Origin: Orobanche coerulescens
Lineage: Eukaryota; Streptophyta; Magnoliopsida; Lamiales; Orobanchaceae
Reading direction: 5' to 3'
NCBI GenBank assembly: GCA_033398695.1
Contig: CM065814.1
Coordinates: 76,464,358 to 76,528,357, forward strand
DNA: 64,000 nt
Shown: one piece after another, positions 21,902 to 32,461 of the stretch
Position numbering within the stretch: the stretch's first letter is position 1
Layout of the letters: the number at the start of each line of letters is the position of its first letter
Notes under the pieces: generated by a model
The model's input: only the letters and a program-made list of their open reading frames with translations
Databases searched by the model: none
What the model was told of the DNA's origin: nothing
Made by a program: the position numbers and the translations under genes

Positions 21902-22200
21902 TAAGGATGTGTTTTTGTCCCATATCAGTTGAGAATGAAGGGGAGAAATCTTATTTATGCTATAAGGATGTGTGTTTATCAGTTGAGAAAGAAAGGGAGA
22001 AGCCTTACTTATGCTATAAGGATGCGTGTTTGTCCCATCTTGGTTGAGAATGAGGGAATAAGCCTTGAGTATGTGTGTTTTGTCCCACTCAGTTGAGAAT
22101 AAAGGTGAGAAGTCTTGCTTATGTTATAAGGATGTATTTTTGTCACACATCAGTTGAGAATGAAGGGGAGAAGCCTTCCTTATTCTATATAAGGAGTCTT
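21902..22200 (+). repeat. Five-unit tandem repeat, about 60 bp
   Basis: Five diverged units share AAGGATGTGT(T/G)TTTGTCCCA.. and CAGTTGAGAATGAAGGGGAG and end in CTTATTTATGCTAT. The last runs into CTATATAAGGAG (22182-22193), a TATA-like motif. The unit resembles the upstream part of some plant LTRs (GTCCCACATCGGTTGAGAA-like), so this may be an LTR promoter with repeated enhancers. Confidence 0.7.
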
Positions 22201-22661
22201 GGTGTATTTATTACATGTGCACCCAAGGAATACACTTTAGTAATACACCCACGTGGTCTGATTTTGCTGAATATTGGACAGCGCGTTGCTGACTCACAGT
22301 CCTTTATTTTGACTGATTGGATCGTGATTTGTAGTATTATATCGTGAGTTATTGCTGCTGCACGTTACTGTGAGATTCTTCTTCGCCGTATCGACATTGA
22401 GTCAAGTTTATACTTGTTCAGTTCATATGATTTAATGAATGATTTTGATTTCATTTCATTTATAATTCACATAGCAATGATATTATAAATATGAATTGCT
22501 GGGATAATAGTTTGTATATTGTACTTTGATTGGATTAAATCATAATATATATGATTTAAATATGTTATTTGTTTACTGAGTATCAAGTATAGAGTTTGGT
22601 GAATACGGAGATATGAGTTATCTTCGGTGTGTGATATGGAATATCAGATATGGAGGGTAGT
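22201..22661. other. AT-rich DNA downstream of the 60-bp repeat
   Basis: No coding sequence or second LTR was identified. It may be the rest of an LTR whose promoter is the repeat at 21902-22200. Confidence 0.35.
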
Positions 22662-24267
22662 TGATGAGTCAAATTTTGATCGTCTCATTCTATTCTATTG
22701 AGTCGTGCTTTTGTTTGTTTTTAAGTATTTTTGTTCTTTTTATGCTTGGTATGTTGTGTTTTTGTTTAGTAGGTAGACGGATGAAGATTGTGGTGAAAAA
22801 GGTGCTTTTATGGCCAATATTGGAGTTTATGACGATCAAGAACAAGTCGGGAGCGAGAACAGGGCTTAAACGATGAAGATTGAAGTACTACCTGTTGTAT
22901 TTTCTAGTTTCTATATTCATTACATCTAATTAGGATGTGTTGTCTATATGTATGGATTCCTTGTGAAATCAGCTTCGCAAGGTTATATTATACGCTAAAT
23001 TCTGAGGTGTATTGAGGGAGATATGGCTTTTAGACTACGGCCATACAGTTCGGATTGCGCCCAGACCGCGATCCGAATTCAGACCGCACCCGGACCGCGG
23101 TCCCAAATTCAGACCGCGCAGCAGCACCCAGCCAAAACACCCAGACCACGGTCCCAACCTCCCAGACCGCGGTCCACCCCCTGTTTGTGCAGAAAATGCG
23201 ATTTTCTGCACTTTTTGCGATTTTTGACGGGTATATAAGGGAAAACCCTATGCACAACTTCATCCAAGCCGCAAAACTCGATCCAAAACTCAGTTTTCAT
23301 CTATTTTGAGTGTTCTAAACATCTATAGATATATTTTGTGAGTAATATTCATAACTTGTAAGAAGATTTGTGAGTTTTTGAAGGAAGAACATCAAACCTT
23401 CCGGGGATTCGATTTTATTTTTGCAAGGGAAGATTTCTACCATGTTTTATTCTATGATTTTTGCTATTATTGTGTAAATGACCATGGGTAGCTAATCTTA
23501 TCGTATGGGTTTTTAGATTGAACTACACACATGTTCTTGATTGTTAGTTTTGATTGATTTTCCGGGTATGAGTTTGGGATTATTCCTCTTTTGTTGTTCT
23601 ATCATTTTCCTCGGTGGTCTTGATAATATTGTGCATGAATGTTGTTTAGACGCAAGAGAACTTAGGATTTAGATCATTAAACCTTGATTCTAAGTTGTTA
23701 GTATTGAGATATACGAGGGTTTTATCGGTCTTCGACATCAAACGGTCTGGTAGAAGTGATTGTGAATATTCTTGAGCTTTTTCTATGATCTTTTAGCGAT
23801 TTACCTCATCAAAAGTAGTCGGCTAATCGATTGTTAGTTAGGTATTCTTCCCCATCAAAGGTGTTTCTCTTATTATTGAATAGAGCAATCACGATTTTTA
23901 AGATTTACCGCCATCAAACGGGTTTCTTTTAATTGTGAGCAATCCGTGATTTCCAACCATTAATTCTTTGAGTATCGAAACTAATAATTGATAACGTGTG
24001 TGTCGGTGATTCTAAACTCCCATATCATTCTCATAATTATAATCTCTAGCGATTAATTTAATTTTCGCGCTTGTGTTTTTACAATCTCACCTCTCTATCG
24101 AATCATTCACCGCGTTTTAATTTACTTTACTTTTGTTAATTCGACTATTTCCTAAACATAATTGAATTTCAAACCGTTTCCAACTCCTTGTGAGATCGAC
24201 CTCAGAGTTACTTGCCGCTTCCTACAAAAGCGATTCGTACACGTGTGAGTTTTTAATTTGTTCATCA
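22662..24267 (+). mobile_element. Athila-type 5' LTR
   Basis: This 1606-bp LTR starts TGATGAGTC and ends GTTCATCA, giving TGATGA/TCATCA inverted ends. A gypsy primer-binding site of Athila type follows 5 bp later (24273). It contains GGACCGCGGTCC palindromes and a GGTATATAAGG TATA box (23230-23240). The region 23640-24200 has the long transcribed LTR portion. No 3' partner exists in the window: downstream the element switches to a Tekay-type 3' half. Confidence 0.8.
23061..23241 (+). promoter_or_regulatory. U3 array of (CA)GACCGCGGTCC palindromes plus TATA box
   Basis: Sites of the form AGACCGCG(A/G)TCC occur at 23063, 23081 (half), 23092-23103 (perfect GGACCGCGGTCC), 23111 (half), 23142 and 23164-23175. 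They are followed about 55 bp later by GTATATAAGG at 23231-23240. The arrangement parallels the arrays in the other LTR families. Confidence 0.6.
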
Positions 24268-24272
24268 AGTTT

Positions 24273-24290
24273 TTGGCACCGTTGCCGGGG
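24273..24290 (+). other. Athila-type primer-binding site
   Basis: TTGGCACCGTTGCCGGGG closely matches the TTGGCGCCGTTGCCGGGGA phrase that follows the 5' LTR of Athila elements. One base differs. Confidence 0.75.
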
Positions 24291-24499
24291 AGTTGGCGTT
24301 TAATTTTTTATCTTGTTTTAATAATTGTTGAATCATTTTTCTTAATCATTTTTATGTTTTCATTGTTTTCGACAAATTATAAAAGTCACTCTAACTTCTC
24401 TTGTTTATGCTTGGTAGGAGATCGTTGGGAAACCCGGTTCTTCCACACATAGATGAGATCCAAAGAATTAGAGCACCAAAAACAATAGCCACATCATCA

Positions 24500-25990
24500 A
24501 TGGCAAACGACGAGGAGAATCCGGATCTTGAAGAGCGACTTTTGCTCCAGGAATAAAACACTCGTCAACCGAGACATGAGAATGTTGCACAAATTGTAGA
24601 TGAAGAAAACATTCATCAACAGAGATTTCCGATATATGAGAAAGTTGGGCGCAATCAAGAGATACCTGAAGCTCAACAAGGGAGGTACTTTTATCCGAGA
24701 CAACCACCCATTAGAGTACAATATGGAGCGAACTATTATCCAGGGCCTCAATATGGGATGGAAGCCAACTACAACATGCCGCAACAACCTCCGGTTGAGT
24801 ATCTAATGTGGGACTATGCAAAGCCCGTGGTTAAGACCGCCATCTCGTGCATCCAATTAGCACCGGTAGCAAGGAACTACCACATCAGCAGATTTCACAT
24901 CGAGCAATTACCTTCAGTCCTTGGATTAGCACGTGAGGACCCTTTGTCGTTCAATCGGGACTTCTATGTGGCGATTGACAACTTCCCATTAAATGAGTTG
25001 AGCGAGGATCAACTAAGAATGTAGTGCTTCCCGTATACACTAAAGGATGGGGCGAAACAGTGGTTGATGACTTTAGCACCAGGCTCACTAAGAACGTGGG
25101 ATGATGTTTACGACAAATTCATTACCAAGTATTTCTCTCATTCGAAGACTACACAGTTGAGAACCCAAATCTCAACATTCGTACAACAAGATGGAGAGGC
25201 ATTTCACGAATCATGGGACTGATTCAAGATGCTCCTCATTTAATGTCCACACCATCACTATCTGCTTCAACTACTTAATCAATTCTTCTACGATGGATTG
25301 ACTCAATATTGCCAATGTGCAGTGGATAACGCAGCCGGTGGTTCGTTTTGGGGGTTAATAGAGAGACAAGCTTATGATGTATATGAAACATTGGGAGCTA
25401 ATTCACAACAAAAAAGTGTGTGTGTTCGTAGGGGAGTTGTGAACCAAGTAAGCGAGAAGGACGAGATGCAATCTAAAATCGATGAGTTAACAAGGGAACT
25501 AAGACAACTCAAGACTCAAAATAAATCTTCGAGCTCACGAGTTTGCAAAATTTACGGGGGACCCGGACATGATGCTAATTATTGCCCACATACTTTTACA
25601 GAAGAACAACCGAACAAGTGAATTGGGCTATGTGACAAAGCATGGGAAGGCCCGAGTGGGAGGAGAGGAGAAGCATTTATGGTGGAAATGCAAAAAATGC
25701 ACCTCCCCCGAACACTTATCATCCTGGGCTAAGAAACCACCCGAATTTCTCATGGAGAAACAACAACCGAATGCCGTACGACACAAGCGCCCAAGCTCAG
25801 TACAATGGAGGAAACTGAGCCCAACAAACCACGCAAAGTGGACCACCTAGATAACAAAAGAACTCTCTTGAGGAGAGTATTGCGGCATTCATTAAGGAAA
25901 GCAGGGAAAATCGAGTTGAGAATAATAGAAGGTTCGAATCTTTAGAAGCTTCGGTGAAGAAAATGGAGATTCCAATTGGGCAACTTGTTA
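24500..25990 (+). pseudogene. Athila-like gag
   Basis: From ATG at 24500 the frame encodes an acidic N-terminus and a Pro/Gln/Tyr-rich stretch. A capsid-like domain follows (SCIQLAPVARNYHISRFHIE, LKDGAKQWLMTLAPGSLRTW), then the gag core (KYFSHSKTTQLRTQISTF, 25100-25200), a coiled-coil-like segment (KDEMQSKIDELTRELRQLK), and a CCHC-type knuckle near 25540. The knuckle reads VCKIYGGPGHDANYC: its second Cys is Tyr. Stops at 24554, 25022 and elsewhere, plus frameshifts, break it. Gag packages the element RNA. Downstream it is followed by protease in the usual gypsy order. Confidence 0.8.
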
Positions 25991-26393
25991 CCGAGGCATG
26001 CAGACAAGAAAGGGGTAAACTACCAAGTTAGACCGAGCAAGCTTAAGCTATTACCACCCTCCGAAGTGGTAAAGTGATAAATAAAGAGACAATTTCCGAA
26101 GCGAGAGAGAGGGGTGGTGAGAAAGAAGATGAGTTGGGAAATCAATAAGAGTGAGTAGACGAAGCAACTTCGACTTCCAAGCTTCACAAATCTGCTCAAC
26201 CATATAAGCCACCGGTCCCTTTTCTGAGCCGACTTAGAAAAGCAAAGCAAGATGAGCAATTTTTTGAAATCTACAACATGCTTTCGAAGGTTCATGTCAA
26301 CTTACCTCTCTTGGATGTTGTGAAGAACATTCCCACTTACACAAAATTTTTCAAAAAGTTGACCTCCAACAAGAGACGATATTTTGGAAAGTA

Positions 26394-26735
26394 GTGCTCT
26401 ATGAGGTAGAAGCGAGAAGTCAAAAAAAGGGCGATCCCGAAAGTTTTATGATTGACATCTCTATGGGAGATAAGAAGGTTGCTCGTGGTATGCTCGATTT
26501 GGGAGCAAGTGTGAATCTCATGACATACTCGACTTATTTGAGGCTTGGACTTGGAGTAATCAAACCAACAAGAATGACTCTTCAAATGGCAGACAGGTCG
26601 GTGAAATACCCCAAGGGAATCATTGAAGACCTATTTGTGCAAGTGGACAAGTTGGTGATTCCGTCCGATTTTGTTATATTGGAGATGAGCAATTTCGCGA
26701 CGAGCGAAAAGGAATGGACGATACTTCTAGGGTGA
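26394..26735 (+). pseudogene. Athila-like aspartic protease domain
   Basis: The frame carries the retropepsin active site as MLDLGASVNLMTYSTYLRLG (about residues 37-56), then the TLQMADRSVKYPKGIIEDLFV strand region and FVILEM. DLGAS, not DSGA, is usual in Athila/Tat elements. The domain processes the gag-pol polyprotein. It is followed by a frame break at the TGA near 26734 and continues into RT in the next frame. Confidence 0.8.
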
Positions 26736-26789
26736 CCATTCAGGTGCACAACAAAAATAATCATTGATGTTGATGGAGGAAAGGTCATC

Positions 26790-28560
26790 ATGACCGTCTT
26801 GGGCGAAACGGTGGAAATCGACGTGTTCGGTTCATCTCCTATCCCATCTCATATTTATGCTGCCCATGATTGTAATTTTATTGATTGCATTGATCCTTTG
26901 GTTCATGATACATATTTGCATGACATCGTAGGGGACACATTGCATGATGCTCTAACCGTTGAGCATGATATGGGGTTGAATAATCAAGAAATTGAAGAAT
27001 ATGTTTTATTGCTAGATAATTTCGAACCCATTGATAAAGCTAACGATCTTAATATACCTTTAGAATTAAATCTTGAGGAGTCTGTTGAAATTACCCCACC
27101 CCAACTTGAATTTAAAGAACTTCCGGCACATCTTAAATATGTTTTCTTCGGCAAAAGGGACACTTACCCTGTAATTATCTCTTCCGAAATAACTCCTTTG
27201 CAAGAAAATAAATTAGTAGAAGTTTTGACAAAATTAAAGGAAGCGATTGGGTGGAGTATTTCTGATATCAAGGGGATAAGTCCTATTAGGTGCATGCATA
27301 AAATAATTCTTGAAGATAATGTTAAACCTATTAGGCAAGCTCAAAGGCGTTTGAATCCGAACATGCATGATGTTGTTAAAAAAGAAGTTTTGACGTTGTT
27401 AGATGTCGGAGTCATCTACCCGATATACGATAGTAAGTGGGTTAGTCTTGTGCATGTAGTGCCTAAGAAATCTGAGATAACGGTGGCTCGCAATGACAAA
27501 AATGAATTAGTGCCCACTAGAACAGTGACCGGTTAAAGAATGTGCATTGATTATCGAAAATTAAATGCCGTGACGAAAAAAGATCATTTTCCCCTCCCTT
27601 TCATTGATCAAATGTTGGAACATTTAGCTGGGCATGATTATTACTATTTTCTAGATGGTCTTTCAGGTTTCTATTAGATTCCCATTGCTCCGGAGGATCA
27701 AGAAAAGACAACTTTTACTTTCCCTTTAGGAGGATGTCGTTTGGTCTTTGCAATGCTCCCGCTCCTTTACGAAGGTGCATGCTTTCCATATTCTCTGACC
27801 CGTTGGAAAAGTCCATTGAGGTATTCATGGACGATTTTTCTGTGTATGGAACTACCTTTGATGATTGTTTACATAATCTGACTGTTGTGCTCGAACGATG
27901 TATTGAGTGTAATCTTACACTTAGTTGGGAAAAGAGTCATTTTATGGTGAAACAAGGGCTTGTTTTGGGTCATGTGGTTTCTAATAAGGGAATGGAGGTT
28001 GATAAGGCTAAAGTTGATTTAATTTTTAAATTACCTCCGCCTTCATGTGTAAAAGAAGTTCGAAGCTTCTTGGGGCATGCCGGGTTTTATAGGCGTTTCA
28101 TTAAATTTTTTTCAAAAATCGCCCGCCTCTTAAGTAATCTTTTGTGTAAGGATGCTAAATTCGATTTTACCGAGGAATGTTTGGTTGGTTTTAATGCTTT
28201 GAAATAAAAGTTGACTTCCGCACCTATTGTTGTTGCACCCGATTGGTCTTTACCATTTGAAATTATGTGCAACCCGTCTGACTTTGCTATTGGTGCCGTT
28301 TTGGGGCAGAGAGTGAATAAATTTTTCCATGTAATTTACTATGCTAGAAAGACACTCGATGAAGCTCAGGCCAATTATACCACCACCGAGAAAGAGTTTT
28401 TAGCTATTGTTTTTTATTTAGACAAGTTTCGATCCTATTTGGTTGGTTCGAAAGTAATTGTGCATACGGATCACGCTGCATTGAAATATTTGTTAAAAAA
28501 ATCCGATGCCAAGCCAAGATTGATTCAGTGGGTTCTTTTGCTGCAATAATTTAATTTGGA
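26790..28560 (+). pseudogene. Athila-like reverse transcriptase and RNase H
   Basis: The first frame (26790-27536) holds the linker and RT fingers (MHKIILEDN, VVKKEVLTLLDVGVIYPI). A stop at the expected GW(R) position follows, then RMCIDYRKLNAVTKKDHFPLPFIDQML. A deletion or frameshift near 27730 shifts to the next frame, which has MSFGLCNAP and the intact catalytic VFMDDFSVYG (about 27822). The thumb and connection region follows, with VRSFLGHAGFYRRFIKFFSKIA. RNase H begins after a stop at 28207 ([44 protein letters not shown]). Stops and the deletion make it inactive. Confidence 0.88.
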
Positions 28561-28753
28561 GTTTAAAGATAAAAGGGTTCTGAAAATGTAGTTACCAATT
28601 ATTTATCTAGATTAACAGAGGGAGACAATTGTAAGCTCGATAGCTCTGCCTATTGTTGAGACTTTTCCTGACGAACAATTATTGGATGTGACTAAGACAC
28701 CTTGGTATGCCGATATTGTTAATTATATTATTAGTGGTGTTTTGTAGCCTGAC

Positions 28754-29690
28754 TTGACCTTTCAAGGGAAGAAGATGTTTATTTCCATGTGCATGCATTA
28801 CTTTTGGGATGAGCCCTACTTATTCAGGTTGGGGCCCGATCAGATATTCCAACGTTGCGTCCCGGAGGAAGAGCACGAGAGCATCTTGTCATTTTGCTAT
28901 CACTTGCACTGTGGGGGACATTTTAGCGCAAAGAAAACATCGCACAAGGTCCTTCAATCGAGATTCTACTGGCTGACATTATTTAAGGACGCTTATTCCT
29001 ACTGCAAGAGTTGCGATCGTTATCAACGAATGGGAAACATAAGCAAAAGAAATGAGATGTCGTTGACGAATAACCTAGTAGTGGAACTTTTCGATGTTTG
29101 GGGAGTTGATTTTATGGGTCCTTTGCCACTTTTCCTTGGTTTTTAATATATTTTAGTTGCTCTGGATTATATTTCTAAGTGGGTGGAAGCAATTCCAACC
29201 CGAACTAACGATGCTAACGTGGTTTGTAATTTTTTTTAGGGATGTGATTTTCTGCAGGTTTGGGACGCCTAGAGCTGTGATTAGCGATAGAGGCACGTAT
29301 TTTTGCAATAGACAACTTGCAGGTTAACTTAAGAAGTATAGCATAACGCATAAGATCGCAACGGCTTACCATCCACAAAGTTCCGAGCAAGTCGAAGTGA
29401 GTAATAGACAGATAAAGGTAATACTCGAGAAGAAGGTGAAACCGACAAGGAAGGATTGGGCATTGAAGTTGAACAACTCTTTATGGGCATATCGCACGGC
29501 CTACATAACTTCAATTGGAATGAGCCCCTATCGCCTCGTTTCTGGGAAGGCATGCCACCTACCTGTTGAGTTGGAACACAAGGCGTATTGAGCGATCAAA
29601 GCGCTAAATTTAGATCAAGAAAAAGCAGGTGAAGAATGACATCTACATTTAAATGAGCTAGATCAGATGTGATATGAGGAGAATGCTGGG
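28754..29690 (+). pseudogene. Athila-like integrase (5' part), broken
   Basis: The HHCC zinc module is present (CYHLHCGGHF...YCKSCDRYQRMGN, about 28900-29040), as is the first catalytic Asp in DVWGVDFMGPLP. Later motifs appear in other frames: LDYISKWVEAIPT, VISDRGT(Y)F, and the Glu-bearing [13 protein letters not shown] with [25 protein letters not shown]. It ends with ALNLDQEKAG...HLHLNELDQM near 29670, a normal Athila integrase C-terminal phrase, after which the sequence changes to a Tekay integrase. Several nonsense codons are TGG-to-TGA/TAG type. Confidence 0.82.
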
Positions 29691-30761
29691 CAGTTGTGTG
29701 CTCTTGAGATTTCTTCGTCACTGGTCGATGACATTAAACCGAGATAGTTAGAAGATCCGATGTTTATTCAACTCCGTGAGAATGTGGTTAAGGGGAAAGC
29801 CCCGGGATTTGTGATTCACGAAGATGGTGTGTTGAGATTCTAAGGCCGGCTGTGTGTTTTGAATGACTTGGAATTAAGGCAGGGTATTATGCGGGAGGCT
29901 CATGCGTCACCTTACTCAGTCCATCCGGGCTCGAGTAAAATGTATAAGGATTTCAGAAAGAATTTTTGGTGGAATGACATGAAGAATGAGGTGGTGCAGT
30001 TTGTGGCTAAGTGTTTGACTTGTCAGCAAGTCAAAATCGAACATCAACGACCAGTCGGGTTGTTGAAACCACTTCCCGTCCCGGAATAGAAGTGGGATGA
30101 CGTCTCTATGGATTTTGTCACAAATTTGCCGAGGACAAAGACGGGAATGAACATGGTGTGGGTGATCATGGATCAACTAAGTCGGCACATTTTCTGGGCA
30201 TCAAGGACACTTGGGGACCAGATAAATTGGCTCGTATATTTATTGTACAGATCGTGAGGCTTCATGGCACGCTGAAAACTATTATTTCGGACAGGCATGG
30301 TCGGTTTGTATCGCATTTCTGGCAGGCGGCACATAAGGCTGTTGGAATATTTACTCCACACATTATTTAATTTGTGTTTTGATGATTAAAGTTGCTAAAC
30401 AACAAAACAACATTGAGGCGAAGCCAAACGACGAAGCAGACGAAGACGCAAAAAGTTGCAATCTGGACAAAATTAGCGCACGCAAGTCATCATACGTTAG
30501 CGCATGCTAACGAGGAGTAATCTGCATTTCAGCCATGTTTCGAAGTAAGCTGAAGTGAATTCAGCTGATGGGAAAGCGCACGCTACACGTTATCATTAAC
30601 GCACGCTATCGAAGCCTTGTTACCGTTGTGAAGGAATTCAAACACAGAATGTCGTATGCAATGAAATCAGCATTAGCGCACGTTATAGAGAAGGAATATC
30701 ACACGCTAAACAGTTTGAATCCAGTCAATCAGAACGTTGGGAAAAGCAGGTCAAAGTCAGT

Positions 30762-31967
30762 GCCAAAGAAATTTGGAAAATGCTTGAGGTAACACACGAA
30801 GGTACGTCTCAAGTCAAAGAGACGAAGATAAATATGCTCCTTCACGATTATGAATTATTCCAAATGAAGGACGATGAATCCATCTCGATTATGCTCGACC
30901 GATTTTCGGTCATCACCAATGGATTGACATGTTTTGGAAAACCACTTTCGAGTAGTGAGAAAGTAAAGAAAATTCTCCGATCACTACCTCGAGAATGGGA
31001 CAGTACGGTTACGGCAATAATGGAATCTAAAGATATAAATAATCTTGATTTTAGTGCTCTCGTTGGTTGTCTTATCAACTACGAGATCATTCTAAAATCT
31101 CGGAATGCCAAACCAAAACCGAAGGAGAGGTCGATAGCCTTCAAGGCTAAAATGCCGAAAAAGAAAGAAGAAATCCCGGTGGACGAAAGTGATGAAGAAA
31201 TGGCATATTATGCCAAAAATATTAATAAGTTCCAACACTTATTAAACCGGAGAAAGAAGGACATTCAAGCGGGCGAACCTAAGAAATTCGACAACACTTG
31301 TCGATTATGTGGTAAATCAAGCCACTTTGCTAAGAACTGTCGAGTAAAGCAAAAGGAGGTTTTAATCGCAACATGGAGCGACGAAGATCCCGATGAAGAT
31401 TTTCTTGACCAAAATAATCTCGCGCTCATGGCACGGAGTTCATTCGACGATAGCGACATCGAAAGCCAAGTAAGTAACTCCTACGACGAACTCTTTGAAG
31501 CATTCGAATTATTACATACGGACTATCAAAATGCTTTAAATGAAATTAAATCCCTCAAGTCTAAATATAAAACTTTGGAAATTGAAAATTCCAAAATACT
31601 TGAAAAAGGAAAATTTTTCGAGATCGATCATTCAAAATGTGTTGAAAACGAGAATATTTAAAAGAATGATCTTGTTAAAATTCAAACCGAGCTCAAGAAT
31701 TTAACGAAGAAATTTTCTATCGGAAACGAGAAATTTGAAAATATGCTCTCGGTTCAAAAATATACTTTAAATAAAGTGGGGTTAGGATTCAAACCACGTT
31801 TCAAAAACGAATCCGTAAATTTCAAAATACCCCATTGCGAAAAATGTTTGAAAATCGGGCATCACATTTCAAATTGCAAAAGCCCAAGACGAACGATAAA
31901 AATTAAAAAGATTTGGGTTCCTAAAGGAACAAACGTTTCAAATATCGTTCACGCTAATGAGGAGTAA
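30762..31967 (+). pseudogene. SIRE-like copia gag, partial
   Basis: The frame starts inside the UBN2-type gag (KKFGKCLRxxxEVTHEGTSQVKETKINML), preserves the domain core (VKKILRSLPREWDSTVTAIMESKD), and has a CCHC zinc knuckle CRLCGKSSHFAKNC (about 31297-31340). A coiled-coil-like tail follows. After a stop near 31661 a second Cys module (HCEKCLKIGHHISNCK) lies at 31833-31880, then a VWVPKG-type phrase that precedes the protease in these elements. Protease, integrase, RT and RNase H are gone. The gag N-terminus is lost at the LTR join. Confidence 0.82.
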
Positions 31968-32020
31968 TCTGCATTTCAGCCATGTTTCGAAGTAAGCTGA
32001 AGTGAAGTCAGCTGATGGGA

Positions 32021-32461
32021 TAGCGCACGCTACACGTTATCATTAACGCACGCTATCGAAGCCTTGTTACCGTTGTGAAGGAATTCAAACACAGAATGTC
32101 GTATGCAATGAAATTAGCATTAGCGCACGCTACAGAGAAGGAATAGCACACGCTAAGCAGTTTGAATCCAGTCAATCAGAATGTTGGGAAAATCATGTCA
32201 AAGTCAGCATATCAAACGGATACTTTGACAATCCATGCAACGGATATATTGTATTAGCGCACGCTACAATGTGTTATTAACGCACGCTAATACAAGATGG
32301 TTACGTACGTAAGGGAGAAGGCATAACGTACAATAAAGAAGAAATGAAGCTACTGGACTGAAACTGGAAAGATCTAGCGCACGGTACAAAAGAAGGCTAG
32401 CGCACGCTAGCAAGTCAAAACAGCCAGCAACGGCTAGTTTGAGGAAAATGCCTATAAATAC
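32021..32461 (+). promoter_or_regulatory. U3 array of TAGCGCACGCTA palindromes plus TATA box
   Basis: Near-identical sites occur at 32021, 32044, 32120, 32143, 32253, 32277, 32374 and 32398 (TAGCGCACGCTA, TTAACGCACGCTAA, TAGCACACGCTA), followed 42 bp after the last by CCTATAAATAC (32451-32461). The 5' LTR fragment carries at least five more (30476-30705). Confidence 0.65.

Noticed and set aside
28211..28549. Separate RNase H gene
   Set aside because: It is the continuation of the Athila polyprotein after a stop codon, not an independent gene.
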